The notes under the pieces are model-generated. The model did no database searches. It was not told the origin of the DNA and was given only the letters and a program-made list of their open reading frames with translations. 64,000 nucleotides of DNA. Origin: Bradyrhizobium erythrophlei. Lineage in GTDB: Bacteria > Pseudomonadota > Alphaproteobacteria > Rhizobiales > Xanthobacteraceae. Shown here in pieces: positions 51,070 to 60,435 of this stretch. The stretch spans positions 434,001 to 498,000 of the forward strand of contig FSRD01000002.1 of assembly GCA_900129675.1 (NCBI GenBank). Direction: 5' to 3'. Position 1 is the first letter of the stretch. Each line of letters begins with the position of its first letter. The translations under genes were made by a program, and so were the position numbers.

Positions 51070-54000
51070 GTGAACGAGTTCTTGAGCTACGTATTCTCGC
51101 CGCTGAGAGAGGGAGACATCTCTCTCTACCGGGGCTCCGGCAACGACTTGGCACCGATCCTGCTCGTTGCCGCGGAAGAAACCTCGCTCGGTTGCGTCGC
51201 GCGGCTCGAAAACGAATATGCGCTCAAAGCTGACCTTGACGCTGACTGGGCGGCGCGACCCATCGCGCTGACACACTACAACGACCGGATGACGCTGGTG
51301 CTTGACGATCCCGGCGGGACGCCGGTCGATCGGCTACTTGGCCAACCCCTGGACGTATCGCATTTCCTGCGCATCGCGATCTCTCTCGCGGGGGCGCTCT
51401 CCCGGGTGCATGAGCGCGGCCTGATCCATAAGGACATCAAGCCGGCGAATATCCTCTTTGACGCGGCAAGCGGTGGCGTCTGGCTGACGGGGTTCGGCAT
51501 TGCCTCGCGTCTGCCGCGCGAACATCAAGCCCCCGCGCCGCCGGAAGTGATCGCGGGGACGCTCGCCTACATGGCACCGGAACAAACCGGCAGGATGAAC
51601 CGCTCGGTGGACTCCCGCAGCGATCTCTATGCATTAGGCGTCACCTTTTACGAAATGTTGACGGGCCAACTCCCTTTCACCGCCGCCGATCCGATGGGGT
51701 GGGTGCACTGCCACATCGCGCGGCAAGCGGTGCCGCCCGACGAGCGGGTCGCCAGCATCCCGAAGCCGCTCTCCGCAATCGTGATGAAGCTCCTCGCCAA
51801 GACAGCCGAGGCGCGCTACCAGACCGCCGCGGGTGTCGAAGCCGATCTGCGGCGGAGTCTGGTCGAATGGGAGTCGCATGGCCGTATCGATCCGTTCCTG
51901 CTCGGCGTTTGCGATGTATCCGACCGCCTGCTGATCCCGGAGAAACTCTACGGCCGAGAGCGAGAGATCAATGCTCTGCTGGCTTGCTTCGACCGGGTTG
52001 TGGTTCGCGGCACACCGGAGTTCGTGCTTGTGTCCGGATATTCCGGCATCGGCAAGTCCTCGGTGGTGAACGAGCTGCACAAGGCGCTCGTGCCGTCCCG
52101 TGGCCTGTTCGCGTCCGGAAAATTCGACCAGTACCAGCGCGGCATCCCGTACGCGACCCTGGGCCAGGCATTCCGGAGCCTTGTCCGCTCGCTCCTCAGC
52201 CAAAGCGAGGCCGAGCTTGGCCGCTGGCGAGGCTCTCTCAACGAGGCGCTGGGCCCGAATGGCCAGCTCGTCGTCAACCTCGTTCCCGAGCTGGAAGTCG
52301 TGATTGGAAAACAACCGCCAGTGCCGGATCTGCCGCCGCAGGAGGCGCAGAACCGCTTCCAGATGGTGTTCCGGCGCTTCCTCGGGGTGTTCGCGCGCAA
52401 GGAGCATCCGCTCGCCCTGTTCCTCGACGATTTGCAATGGCTGGATGCAGCCACGCTCGACCTCCTCCAACATCTGGTGACGCACTCGGAAGTGCGGCAC
52501 CTGCTGCTGGTCGGGGCCTATCGCGATAACGAGGTCGGCCCGGCGCACCCGCTCAAGCGGATGCTCGCAACGATTGTCGATGCAAGAAGCGAGATAAAGG
52601 AGCTCCAGCTCGGGCCACTGGCGTCTGAGGACGTCGGGCGGCTGGCCGCCGACACCCTGCATGCGGAACCGGAAGTTGTGCAACCTTTGGCCGAGCTGAT
52701 GTTTGCGAAGACCGGCGGCAATCCGTTCTTCACCATACAGTTTCTCAATTCGTTGGTGGACGAAGCGCTGATCGCGTTCGAGCCGGACACATTGGCTTGG
52801 CACTGGGACCTCGACCGGATTCGTGCCAAGGGCATCACTGATAACGTGGCTGATCTTGTGGCGGGCAGGCTTGGCCGCCTTCCAACCGGCGCACTGCAGA
52901 TCATCAAATGGCTCGCCTGTCTCGGGAACAGTGCTCAAACCCTCAAACTAGGAATGGTCACCGGGCAGCCCGAGTGGGAAATTCACGCAGTGTTGCTGGA
53001 GCCTGTGCGTACGGGGCTTATCTTCCGACTGGACGGCGGCTATGCGTTTGCCCATGACCGTGTTCGGGAGGCGGCTTATGCGCTGATCTCTGAAGGCGAG
53101 CGGGCGGCTTCTCACCTGCATATCGCCAGAGTGCTGGTGACACGAACCCCTTCGCAGGAACTTGAAGAGAAGGTTTTTGAGATCGTCAATCAGTTCAACC
53201 GGGCGACGGCGCTGATCGGAACGGTCGAGGAACGGGAGCAGATTGCCGAACTTGACCTCATTGCAGGCAAGCGCGCCAGATCCTCCATGGCCTACGCGTC
53301 GGCGCTGACATATCTCGCAGCCGGCTACGCGCTACTCGCGAAGGACTGTTGGGAGCGGAGGCACAATCTAGCCTTCGCCCTCGCGTTTCACCGCGCCGAG
53401 TGCGAGTTCCTGACCGGTGACCTGGCAGCGGCTGAAGAAGGGCTTCTCCAGCTTTGGGCTCGCGCCGAGAGCGTCGTCGACAAGGCCTCCGTGACGCGAT
53501 TGCGGCTCGACCTGTACACAACCCTGCATCGGAGCGACCGCGCTGTCGAAATATGTCTGGACTACCTCCATAGCGTTGACATCAACTGGTCGCCGCGTCC
53601 AACGAGCAGCGAGGTCCAGCTTGAATACGAGCGGATGTGGCGGAAACTCGGGACCCGTTCGATCGAGGATCTCGCCGATCTACCTCCAATTAAGGACCCC
53701 GTATGCCGGGCAACGCTCGATGTGCTTACGTCACTCCAGGCACCGGCACGATTTACCGACCAAAATCTGCCCCGTCTCCTTGCCGGTCGTATGGCAAACC
53801 TCAGCCTTGACCACGGGAACAGCGACGCAACGTCTCTCGGCTATGTTTGGGTCGGGCAGTTGTTGACTCGTCTCGGCGAGTTCGAGGCCGGGTACCGCTT
53901 CGGCAGGCTCGGCCTCAATCTGGTGGATGAACGCGGTCTGGACCGCTTCAAAGCCCGCGTCTACCTGGTGTTCGGGCATTCGATCAGTCCTTGGAACGAT

Positions 54001-57000
54001 CAGCTACGCACCAGCGTCGAGTGGCTCCGGCGCGCTTTCGATGCCGGCGAGCAGACCGGCGATCTCACTTTTGCGGCCTACGCCAGCAACTCTCGGATCA
54101 CCCTCCGCCTTGCCGCCGGCGATACCCTCGCCGACGTGCAGCGGGAAGCCGACAGTGCGCTTGCATTCGTCCGGAAGTCGGGTTTCGGTCTCGTCGCCGA
54201 CATGATGACGGGATCGCTGCGACTTATTCGCACGCTCCGGGGGTTGACCGCGGAATTGGGATCGTTCGACGATGGGGAGTTCGACGAGAGCCGGTTTGAG
54301 CACCACCTGGAGGCAAGTTCGCGTTCCGCGATCGCCGTCTGCTGGTATTGGATACGCAAACTGCAGGCACGTTTTCACGCGGGCGATTGGGCTGATGCCG
54401 CTGCCGCCGCGTCGAAGGCAGAAAAACTTCTCTGGACTTCGCAATCCAATTTCGAGGAAGCCGAATACCATTTCTATGGCGCGCTCGCGAGGGCAGCACA
54501 CTTCGGCGCGCCCGCCGAGGACCGGCCGCGCCATCTGCTTGTGCTCCTCGCCCATCACCGACAACTCGCGCGCTGGGCGGAGAACTGTCCCAAGAACTTC
54601 GAGAGCCGTGCTGCACTGGTCGGTGCCGAGATCGCCCGCATCGAGGACCGCCAGCTCGACGCTGAGCGTCTTTACGAAGACGCGATCCGTTCGTCGGGTG
54701 TCAACGGCTTGGTCCATGAGGAGGGCCTGGCCCATGAAGTGGCTGCGCGGTTCTATGCAGCGCGCGGCTTCGAGGCGATCGCTCATCTCTATTTGCGCAA
54801 TGCAAGGAACTGTTATCTCCGCTGGGGCGCGCACGGCAAGGTTCGGCAGCTCGATCGACTTTATCCGCGTCTGGCGGTCCCGGAAGGGCAGCCTGCCACG
54901 GCAACCATTGGCTCCGCGGTCCAGGAGCTGGATATAGCGAGCGTCGTCAAGTCCTCCCAGGCGGTATCCGGCGAGATGGTCCTCAGCGAGCTCATCAAGA
55001 CACTACTGCGGATCGCGGTCGAACATGCCGGCGCCGAGCGTGGTTTGCTTATCCTGTTTCAGAGCGACGAACCGCGGACCGTCGCAGAAGCGACGAGCGG
55101 CCGCAGCCATGTCGAGGTCACGCTGCGCGAGGCGGCCGTGTCACCCGCCGAGCTTCCCCTATCCGTGCTCCATTACGTGGCCCGGACGCGGGAAAGTGTG
55201 ATCCTTGATGACGCTTTGGCGCAGAATCCGTTCTCGGAAGATGAGTACATCTGCCAGAAGCGCCCCCGGTCGGTCCTCTGCCTGCCCCTGATAAAGCAAG
55301 CCAAGCTGATCGGGGTGCTCCATCTCGAGAACACGCTGGCATCGCACGTATTCACGCCCGCCCGGATTTCGGTACTGGAACTGCTGGCGTCGCAAGCGGC
55401 GATCTCGCTGGAGAACGCCTGTCTGTACAACGACCTGCAGGAGCGGGAAGCCAGGATCCGCCGCCTGGTCGACTCGAACATCATCGGGATCATCATCTGG
55501 GATTTTCAGGGCCGGATCATCGAAGCCAACCAAGCCTTTCTTGATATGTTGGGTTACAGCCGTGAAGACCTGATGTCGGGTCGGCTGCGATGGACCGAGC
55601 TGACGCCAGCCGAATGGCGCGATGCCGACGAGCGGGCCGGCGCAGAGCTGAAGGCGGCTGGGACCGTCCAACCGCGTGAAAAAGAGTACTTTCGCAAAGA
55701 CGGCAGCCGCGTGCCGGTTCTGCTCGGCGCGACGACATTCGGCGACGGCCAGGACGCGGGCGTCGCCTTCGTGCTCGATCTGACGGAGCGCAAGCGCACG
55801 GAAAGTGCTCTGCAGCGGAGCCAAGCCTATTTGACCCAAGCCCAGCGTTTGAGTCGTACGAGCAGTTGGGCCTGGGATGTACGCCTTCAGGAATTCGTTT
55901 ATCGGTCGCCCGAAGTGTACCACCTGTTTGGGTTCGATCCGGAAAAGGACCCTCTGTCACCGCAATCCTTCCAGGATCGTATTCTCCCCGAAGACAGGGA
56001 CCTGGTTATCGAAATGGCGCAGCAGGCGATCCAGGAGAAGGTGGACTTTGAAGTCGATTTTCGCATAGATCTTCCGGACGGTGCGACAAGATACGTACAT
56101 TCGGTGGGTCATCCGCTCGTCGGTGACGATGGTGAAGTGCTCGAGCTGGTTGGTACGCACATTGATGTCACCGAGCAGCACCTCGCCAAGGAGGAGTTGC
56201 AAAAAGCCTTTGACGAAATCAAGAAATCCGAAGATCGCCTTCGGCTGGTCATCGACACAATCCCGACGCTGGTCTGGCGCGCCGGACCGGAAGGGAGCCC
56301 CGACTTCCTCAATCAACCAGCCCTTGACTATACCGGCCTTTCGTTGGACCAAGCCGAAACCGGTTGGCCTCGCGCTTTTCATCCTGACGATAAGAAAGGC
56401 ATGTTGGTGAAGTGGAGCGCCATACGGGAGTCCGGTATGCCAGGTGGGCTTGAAGCCCGGCTTCGGCGCTTCGACGGTGAATACCGCTGGTTTTGGTTTC
56501 AAGCCGTGCCGCTGCGCGATGAGTCGGGCAACATTGTCAAATGGTACGGGTCGTCCACCGACATCGAGGACCGCAAGCGGGCCGAGGAAAAGTTGCACAA
56601 GGCGCAGACGGAACTCGCACATGTCATGCGGGTGACGATGCTGGGCGAACTGACGGCCTCCATCGCCCATGAAGTGAACCAGCCGCTCGCCGCCATCATC
56701 GCCAACGCCGAGGCCTGTTTGCGATGGCTCGACCGCGAAACTCCCGACCTGCCCGCTGCGCGCCGTTCGGTGGAATGGGTTATCGACGACGGTAACCGGG
56801 CAAGTGAGGTGATCCGGCGTGTCCGAGCGCTCGCTAAACAGTCCGATATCGAGAAGGTGCCGCTCGACGTCAATGACGTCGTGAGGGAGGTCATCGCGCT
56901 GGTACAGCGTGAGCTAAGCAGCCACCGTGTATCATTGCGAACGGAATTGGCGCCGGCTCTCCCCGCGCTCCTTGGTGACCGGGTCCAGCTGCAGCAGGTA

Positions 57001-57324
57001 GTCATCAACCTGGTGATGAACGGTATCGAAGCCATGCAGCCGATCATGGATCGGCCGCGCGAACTGGTGATCCGATCAGGCCGGGACGAGGCACACCGGG
57101 TGTTCCTAAGTGTGACGGATTGCGGTGTCGGAATCTCCGCCGAAAATGCGGACCGACTATTCAATGCCTTCTTCACCACCAAGTCCGGCGGCATGGGCAT
57201 GGGGCTCTCGATCTGCCGTTCTATCGTGGAAGCCCACGGAGGATGGCTGTCGGCTACGGAAGCTCTACCCCACGGCGCCACGTTTCAGCTCACACTGCCC
57301 GTGAATGCAGACGCTGCGTCGTGA
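51070..57324 (+). CDS. giant Ser/Thr kinase-like / AAA ATPase / GAF-PAS sensor histidine kinase
   Basis: The 2,084-residue signalling protein starts with GTG after AGGAGG. Order: Ser/Thr kinase-like domain (to ~270; HKD at 120-122 kept, but DFG replaced by GFG at 141-143); STAND-type ATPase (Walker A GYSGIGKS 323-330, Walker B FLDD near 451-454); a long helical-repeat region (~620-1290); GAF (~1300-1455); three PAS units (~1460-1575, 1590-1710, 1717-1835); HisKA with phospho-acceptor His1867 in SIAHEVNQPLAA; and a HATPase domain with N- and G-boxes (NLVMNGIEAM, TKSGGMGMGLSIC). No receiver gene is adjacent, so its target is unknown. Histidine kinase activity seems likely; Ser/Thr kinase activity is doubtful. 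Confidence 0.9.
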   Translation: MNEFLSYVFSPLREGDISLYRGSGNDLAPILLVAAEETSLGCVARLENEYALKADLDADWAARPIALTHYNDRMTLVLDDPGGTPVDRLLGQPLDVSHFLRIAISLAGALSRVHERGLIHKDIKPANILFDAASGGVWLTGFGIASRLPREHQAPAPPEVIAGTLAYMAPEQTGRMNRSVDSRSDLYALGVTFYEMLTGQLPFTAADPMGWVHCHIARQAVPPDERVASIPKPLSAIVMKLLAKTAEARYQTAAGVEADLRRSLVEWESHGRIDPFLLGVCDVSDRLLIPEKLYGREREINALLACFDRVVVRGTPEFVLVSGYSGIGKSSVVNELHKALVPSRGLFASGKFDQYQRGIPYATLGQAFRSLVRSLLSQSEAELGRWRGSLNEALGPNGQLVVNLVPELEVVIGKQPPVPDLPPQEAQNRFQMVFRRFLGVFARKEHPLALFLDDLQWLDAATLDLLQHLVTHSEVRHLLLVGAYRDNEVGPAHPLKRMLATIVDARSEIKELQLGPLASEDVGRLAADTLHAEPEVVQPLAELMFAKTGGNPFFTIQFLNSLVDEALIAFEPDTLAWHWDLDRIRAKGITDNVADLVAGRLGRLPTGALQIIKWLACLGNSAQTLKLGMVTGQPEWEIHAVLLEPVRTGLIFRLDGGYAFAHDRVREAAYALISEGERAASHLHIARVLVTRTPSQELEEKVFEIVNQFNRATALIGTVEEREQIAELDLIAGKRARSSMAYASALTYLAAGYALLAKDCWERRHNLAFALAFHRAECEFLTGDLAAAEEGLLQLWARAESVVDKASVTRLRLDLYTTLHRSDRAVEICLDYLHSVDINWSPRPTSSEVQLEYERMWRKLGTRSIEDLADLPPIKDPVCRATLDVLTSLQAPARFTDQNLPRLLAGRMANLSLDHGNSDATSLGYVWVGQLLTRLGEFEAGYRFGRLGLNLVDERGLDRFKARVYLVFGHSISPWNDQLRTSVEWLRRAFDAGEQTGDLTFAAYASNSRITLRLAAGDTLADVQREADSALAFVRKSGFGLVADMMTGSLRLIRTLRGLTAELGSFDDGEFDESRFEHHLEASSRSAIAVCWYWIRKLQARFHAGDWADAAAAASKAEKLLWTSQSNFEEAEYHFYGALARAAHFGAPAEDRPRHLLVLLAHHRQLARWAENCPKNFESRAALVGAEIARIEDRQLDAERLYEDAIRSSGVNGLVHEEGLAHEVAARFYAARGFEAIAHLYLRNARNCYLRWGAHGKVRQLDRLYPRLAVPEGQPATATIGSAVQELDIASVVKSSQAVSGEMVLSELIKTLLRIAVEHAGAERGLLILFQSDEPRTVAEATSGRSHVEVTLREAAVSPAELPLSVLHYVARTRESVILDDALAQNPFSEDEYICQKRPRSVLCLPLIKQAKLIGVLHLENTLASHVFTPARISVLELLASQAAISLENACLYNDLQEREARIRRLVDSNIIGIIIWDFQGRIIEANQAFLDMLGYSREDLMSGRLRWTELTPAEWRDADERAGAELKAAGTVQPREKEYFRKDGSRVPVLLGATTFGDGQDAGVAFVLDLTERKRTESALQRSQAYLTQAQRLSRTSSWAWDVRLQEFVYRSPEVYHLFGFDPEKDPLSPQSFQDRILPEDRDLVIEMAQQAIQEKVDFEVDFRIDLPDGATRYVHSVGHPLVGDDGEVLELVGTHIDVTEQHLAKEELQKAFDEIKKSEDRLRLVIDTIPTLVWRAGPEGSPDFLNQPALDYTGLSLDQAETGWPRAFHPDDKKGMLVKWSAIRESGMPGGLEARLRRFDGEYRWFWFQAVPLRDESGNIVKWYGSSTDIEDRKRAEEKLHKAQTELAHVMRVTMLGELTASIAHEVNQPLAAIIANAEACLRWLDRETPDLPAARRSVEWVIDDGNRASEVIRRVRALAKQSDIEKVPLDVNDVVREVIALVQRELSSHRVSLRTELAPALPALLGDRVQLQQVVINLVMNGIEAMQPIMDRPRELVIRSGRDEAHRVFLSVTDCGVGISAENADRLFNAFFTTKSGGMGMGLSICRSIVEAHGGWLSATEALPHGATFQLTLPVNADAAS

Positions 57325-57647
57325 AGTTTGCGCCCCGTCCAAAGAATAGAAGGCTCGGCCGCGAGTTCAGCTGTGGGTCAAACTCAGAAGTCCGGGCGCG
57401 CAACTGGGCAGTCCGCTTTACCCTCAAGAACAGACATCGTCAGCCGGGCCTGTCAGGTCCGAAAAGTGTCAATAGGCTGCTGTTGGCTTATAAGAAGAGG
57501 CCGCCAACTGTGGCGGGCTTAACCTGCTCTCCTCGGTTCGCAATGACTGCTTCCAAAGATTGGAGCGCGAACTAAAACCAAATTTAATGGTATCGGCAGA
57601 TTGCGAACCTACATCAGCTTCACGCGCGTTCTAGTGAAAGCTCCGCC
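57325..57647. other. intergenic, no supported gene
   Basis: 323 bases after the giant kinase. Short frames only, and nothing recognisable. Confidence 0.4.
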
Positions 57648-57881
57648 ATGGATTGTGACCGCTCCAAGCTCAACGGTACCGTGTTCGGCATACAGGATTG
57701 GCTTACCTATCTATGGGATCAAGCGGCCACGTGTCGGAAACTTGTCGAGCAGGCCGACGATCCTCTCGTTAAAACCGAGCTGCTTGCGTTGGCGTCGGTC
57801 TGCGAGGAGATCGCCCATAACATCGAAGATCATTTGACGGGCGGGGAAGGCCATGCGCCGCGTGGGCCAAGGCTATCCTGA
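57648..57881 (+). CDS. small hypothetical protein
   Basis: The 77-residue frame encodes a helical, Cys-containing protein (DWLTYLWDQAATCRKLVEQA, then ALASVCEEIAHNIEDHLTGG) with balanced charge and no signal peptide. A strong hairpin follows directly, supporting a real transcription unit. No family is recognised. Confidence 0.5.
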   Translation: MDCDRSKLNGTVFGIQDWLTYLWDQAATCRKLVEQADDPLVKTELLALASVCEEIAHNIEDHLTGGEGHAPRGPRLS

Positions 57882-57882
57882 A

Positions 57883-57908
57883 AGAGGCCGCCAAATGAGG
57901 CGGCCTCT
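57883..57908 (+). terminator. hairpin after the small hypothetical gene
   Basis: AGAGGCCGCC and GGCGGCCTCT form a perfect 10-bp stem with a 6-base loop, beginning two bases after the stop codon. No long T-run follows. Confidence 0.6.
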
Positions 57909-58502
57909 GCTCATTTATGCGATAAAGAGCCGCGCCAGCCACTGCAATTATGCGGCATATCCTCAAGCGTAGCCGTAAAGTATCAAGAGACCGCCGATAA
58001 ACCGGATATCAGTCCAACATTTGCGCCGTTGGTTGAAACAAAAAATCGAAAAACCGAAATACGAAATATGCTGAAAGGGTGCGGTCGCGGGGTTCCGGCA
58101 CGTTGCTCTATGTCCCAAAGGACCCGGAAAACGATGGGGGGCGCACAAAAAGAAAGGCCGCCTGCGTTGCCACAAGCGGCCCAAGTCTAGGGAGGAAACG
58201 CCCAAGGAGGGCAGCGATAGCGGGTGAGGTTGGGGGGTCGCTACCGCATACCCGTAGCTAAGACGATCGCGATCAGCGGCTCAATTGAACGTAAGGGGTC
58301 ACGGACCGATACGAAGGTTTATGACGCTCGCCCTCAAGGCCGAGCACTTCCGCAATAGGCCGTTGAGGTGGTCTAGAATTGCCTGCATGGCACGATTTAC
58401 CAGCTTTCGAGGCCGGTCGGAACGATTTCGTCCCGGTAGAACTCTACGATCCCGTTGCCCTTTCTCCTGCGGTTTTGATGCGAACTGGTTCGGTAACCGG
58501 CG
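57909..58502. other. intergenic, no supported gene
   Basis: About 590 bases between the hairpin and the LuxR gene end. I find no coding signature and no clear RNA gene. Confidence 0.4.
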
Positions 58503-58880
58503 CTACAGGTCGATGACGCCGCGTCGCGCCGCATGTGCCACCGCGTCGGTGCGGCCGGTGGCGTCGAGCTTGTCGAGCAGCGAGCCGACATGGAACTTGG
58601 CGGTATGGACCGATATTCCGAGCTGCCTTGCGATGGTCTTGTTCGACGCGCCTTCGGCCATCAGCGCCAGCACGTCGCGTTCGCGCGGCGTAAGCTCGAT
58701 GCCATGCGGCTCGATGGCGCTTTGCGGATCGCGTGACACGACCGTGACGGTCGCCGTCTCGCCCGGGGCGGCGAGGCGGAGACCGGCGACGCCACCGAGC
58801 AGCGATGCGAGCCGGTCCGCAAGCACGGGATCGTCGATCTCGACGGCAACGACGATGGCAGGCGCGGTCGCCTCGCTCAC
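58503..58880 (-). CDS. LuxR-type helix-turn-helix regulator
   Basis: The 125-residue protein has a C-terminal GerE/LuxR domain (LTPRERDVLALMAEGASNKT, then IARQLGISVHTAKFHVGSLL) at about residues 60-120. The short N-terminal part resembles the end of a receiver domain but lacks its phospho-acceptor region. Its start overlaps the stop of the pseudo-HtrA gene (ATGA), so both come from one transcript and probably act together. Confidence 0.85.
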   Translation of the reverse strand: MSEATAPAIVVAVEIDDPVLADRLASLLGGVAGLRLAAPGETATVTVVSRDPQSAIEPHGIELTPRERDVLALMAEGASNKTIARQLGISVHTAKFHVGSLLDKLDATGRTDAVAHAARRGVIDL

Positions 58881-59752
58881 GCCTCCGGCCTTTCACCGAT
58901 CGTCAGCTTGACCCGCGTCGGCTCGCCGCCGCGCCGGATCGCCACGTCGACGACCGAGCCGACGCTGTCGGGGCCGAGGGCCCGCAACAGCGCGCGCACG
59001 CCGGAGAGTTTCTCGTCGTTCCAGCCGACGATCACGTCGCCTTGCCGGATGCCGGCGGCAGCCGATGGCCCCGTTTTGTCGACGCTCATCACCATCGCGC
59101 CGACGCCGTCGTCGAGTTTGACCGGCTGAAGGCCAATCCCGAGATAGCCGCGCGCGATCCGGCCGTGGGTTTCGAGCCTCGCCGCGACCCGTTCGATCGT
59201 CTCCGCCGGGATGACGATAACGCGTCGCGGTCCCAGCACCGCCATGCCAACGGCTTCGCCCGAGGCTTTCAGCGCGAGGCCGCCCTGGTGGCTGTGACGC
59301 AGCCGGACGTCGAGTTCGATCCTGGCGTCGATGTCGCCGCCGCGAAGGCTGCGCCAGCGGCCGCCGGTGAGCGAGATCGTGCCGAGCGCTGCGGCAGGTG
59401 CGCCGTGTTCGGCGGCGACCACGATCGAGAGTGAGCCAAGCGCCGGCACCTCGGGCGAAAGCTTGATCGGCGCGATGTCCTTGGCATCGAACCGTACCAG
59501 CGCGACGTCGGTCGTGTGATCGCGGCCGACGATGCTGCCGGACCGGGCCGTTCCGTCGGCAAGCTTGATCGAGATCTCGCCTTCTTCCGCCAGCGCCTCG
59601 TCGGCGGTCACGACCAGACCAGGTTTCCAGACGAAGCCGGAAGCGCGCGATCGATGCGAGTGCACCGAGACGATCGACGGCGCAGCCCGGGCGACGACGC
59701 TGGCGAGCGCGGAAGAGAACGAAGAAAGGATGGCTGCGGTCGGATCGGTCAT
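58877..59752 (-). CDS. HtrA-like protein with lost catalytic triad, plus PDZ domain
   Basis: The 291-residue protein has a trypsin-like fold of the S1C/DegP type and a PDZ domain (~185-285; YLGIGLQPVKL, SAAAGIRQGDVIVGWND). Only Asp82 of the triad remains. The His position in the TNxHVV-type segment is Glu52 (TADEAL), and the GNSGG loop reads SHQGG with Gln156 in place of Ser. It has no signal peptide. It is therefore probably a cytoplasmic binding or sensing protein, not a protease, and is coupled to the LuxR gene. ATG 59752 is chosen; the frame extends upstream. Confidence 0.8.
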   Translation of the reverse strand: MTDPTAAILSSFSSALASVVARAAPSIVSVHSHRSRASGFVWKPGLVVTADEALAEEGEISIKLADGTARSGSIVGRDHTTDVALVRFDAKDIAPIKLSPEVPALGSLSIVVAAEHGAPAAALGTISLTGGRWRSLRGGDIDARIELDVRLRHSHQGGLALKASGEAVGMAVLGPRRVIVIPAETIERVAARLETHGRIARGYLGIGLQPVKLDDGVGAMVMSVDKTGPSAAAGIRQGDVIVGWNDEKLSGVRALLRALGPDSVGSVVDVAIRRGGEPTRVKLTIGERPEA

Positions 59753-59975
59753 GGGAAAAACTCCGGTTGGACTGATCCTAATCTGGGGATACCGGAGGCA
59801 TTCGGGAACTACCCGGGTGGGCAGGGTTATGTCTTTCGCTTGCAAGCCAACTTGTCCCACTCACAAATGGCCTTTCCTCCAAAACATTTTCCCTGTTAGC
59901 TCGGATCGAAAGTTCCTGGAAATGCGGCTGCGTTGCAGTGGTATTCCATGCCAATCCGTATCGATGGATGCCGAA

Positions 59976-60401
59976 ATGACCGATTTTCCCGAAGGCGATG
60001 CCCCGCGATCCAACAGCGAGATCGCAAGTTTCCACGCCCACGTCTATTACGATCCGGCGACGACGCGCGCGGAAGCGGAGCGGTTGCGCACATGGATGGG
60101 CGAACGTTTTTCAGTCACGCTCGGGCGATGGCACGACGTGAAGGTCGGCCCGCATGACCAAGCGATGTATCAAGTCGCCTTTGCCAGGGAGATTTTCCCC
60201 GAACTGGTGCCGTGGCTGATGCTCAACCATGGCCGCTTGAGCATCCTTATCCATCCCAACACGACCAACCCGCGCCGGGACCATCTCGCCGATCCGCTCT
60301 GGATCGGATCGCCGCTCGCCGTGCATGGCGACAAGCTGCCGGAACACGCCGAGATGGAGCAGGCCCCTGCGCCGAATACGACGCCGGTACTTCGGCCCTG
60401 A
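59976..60401 (+). CDS. DOPA 4,5-dioxygenase-like protein
   Basis: The 141-residue product matches the small DOPA-dioxygenase family (PF08883-type): EIASFHAHVYYDP at the start, VGPHDQAMYQVAF in the middle and WLMLNHGRLSILIHPNT near the end, which supply the His ligands. Bacterial members open catechol-like rings or have unknown substrates. An ATG at 59964 is an alternative start. It is divergent from the pseudo-HtrA gene. Confidence 0.82.
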   Translation: MTDFPEGDAPRSNSEIASFHAHVYYDPATTRAEAERLRTWMGERFSVTLGRWHDVKVGPHDQAMYQVAFAREIFPELVPWLMLNHGRLSILIHPNTTNPRRDHLADPLWIGSPLAVHGDKLPEHAEMEQAPAPNTTPVLRP

Positions 60402-60435
60402 GTGCGATTGCAGTCGGACGAGGATTGGCCCAAAC

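Noticed and set aside
51634..52938. 434-residue minus-strand frame inside the giant kinase gene
   Set aside because: Antisense of the kinase/ATPase region; no independent motif.
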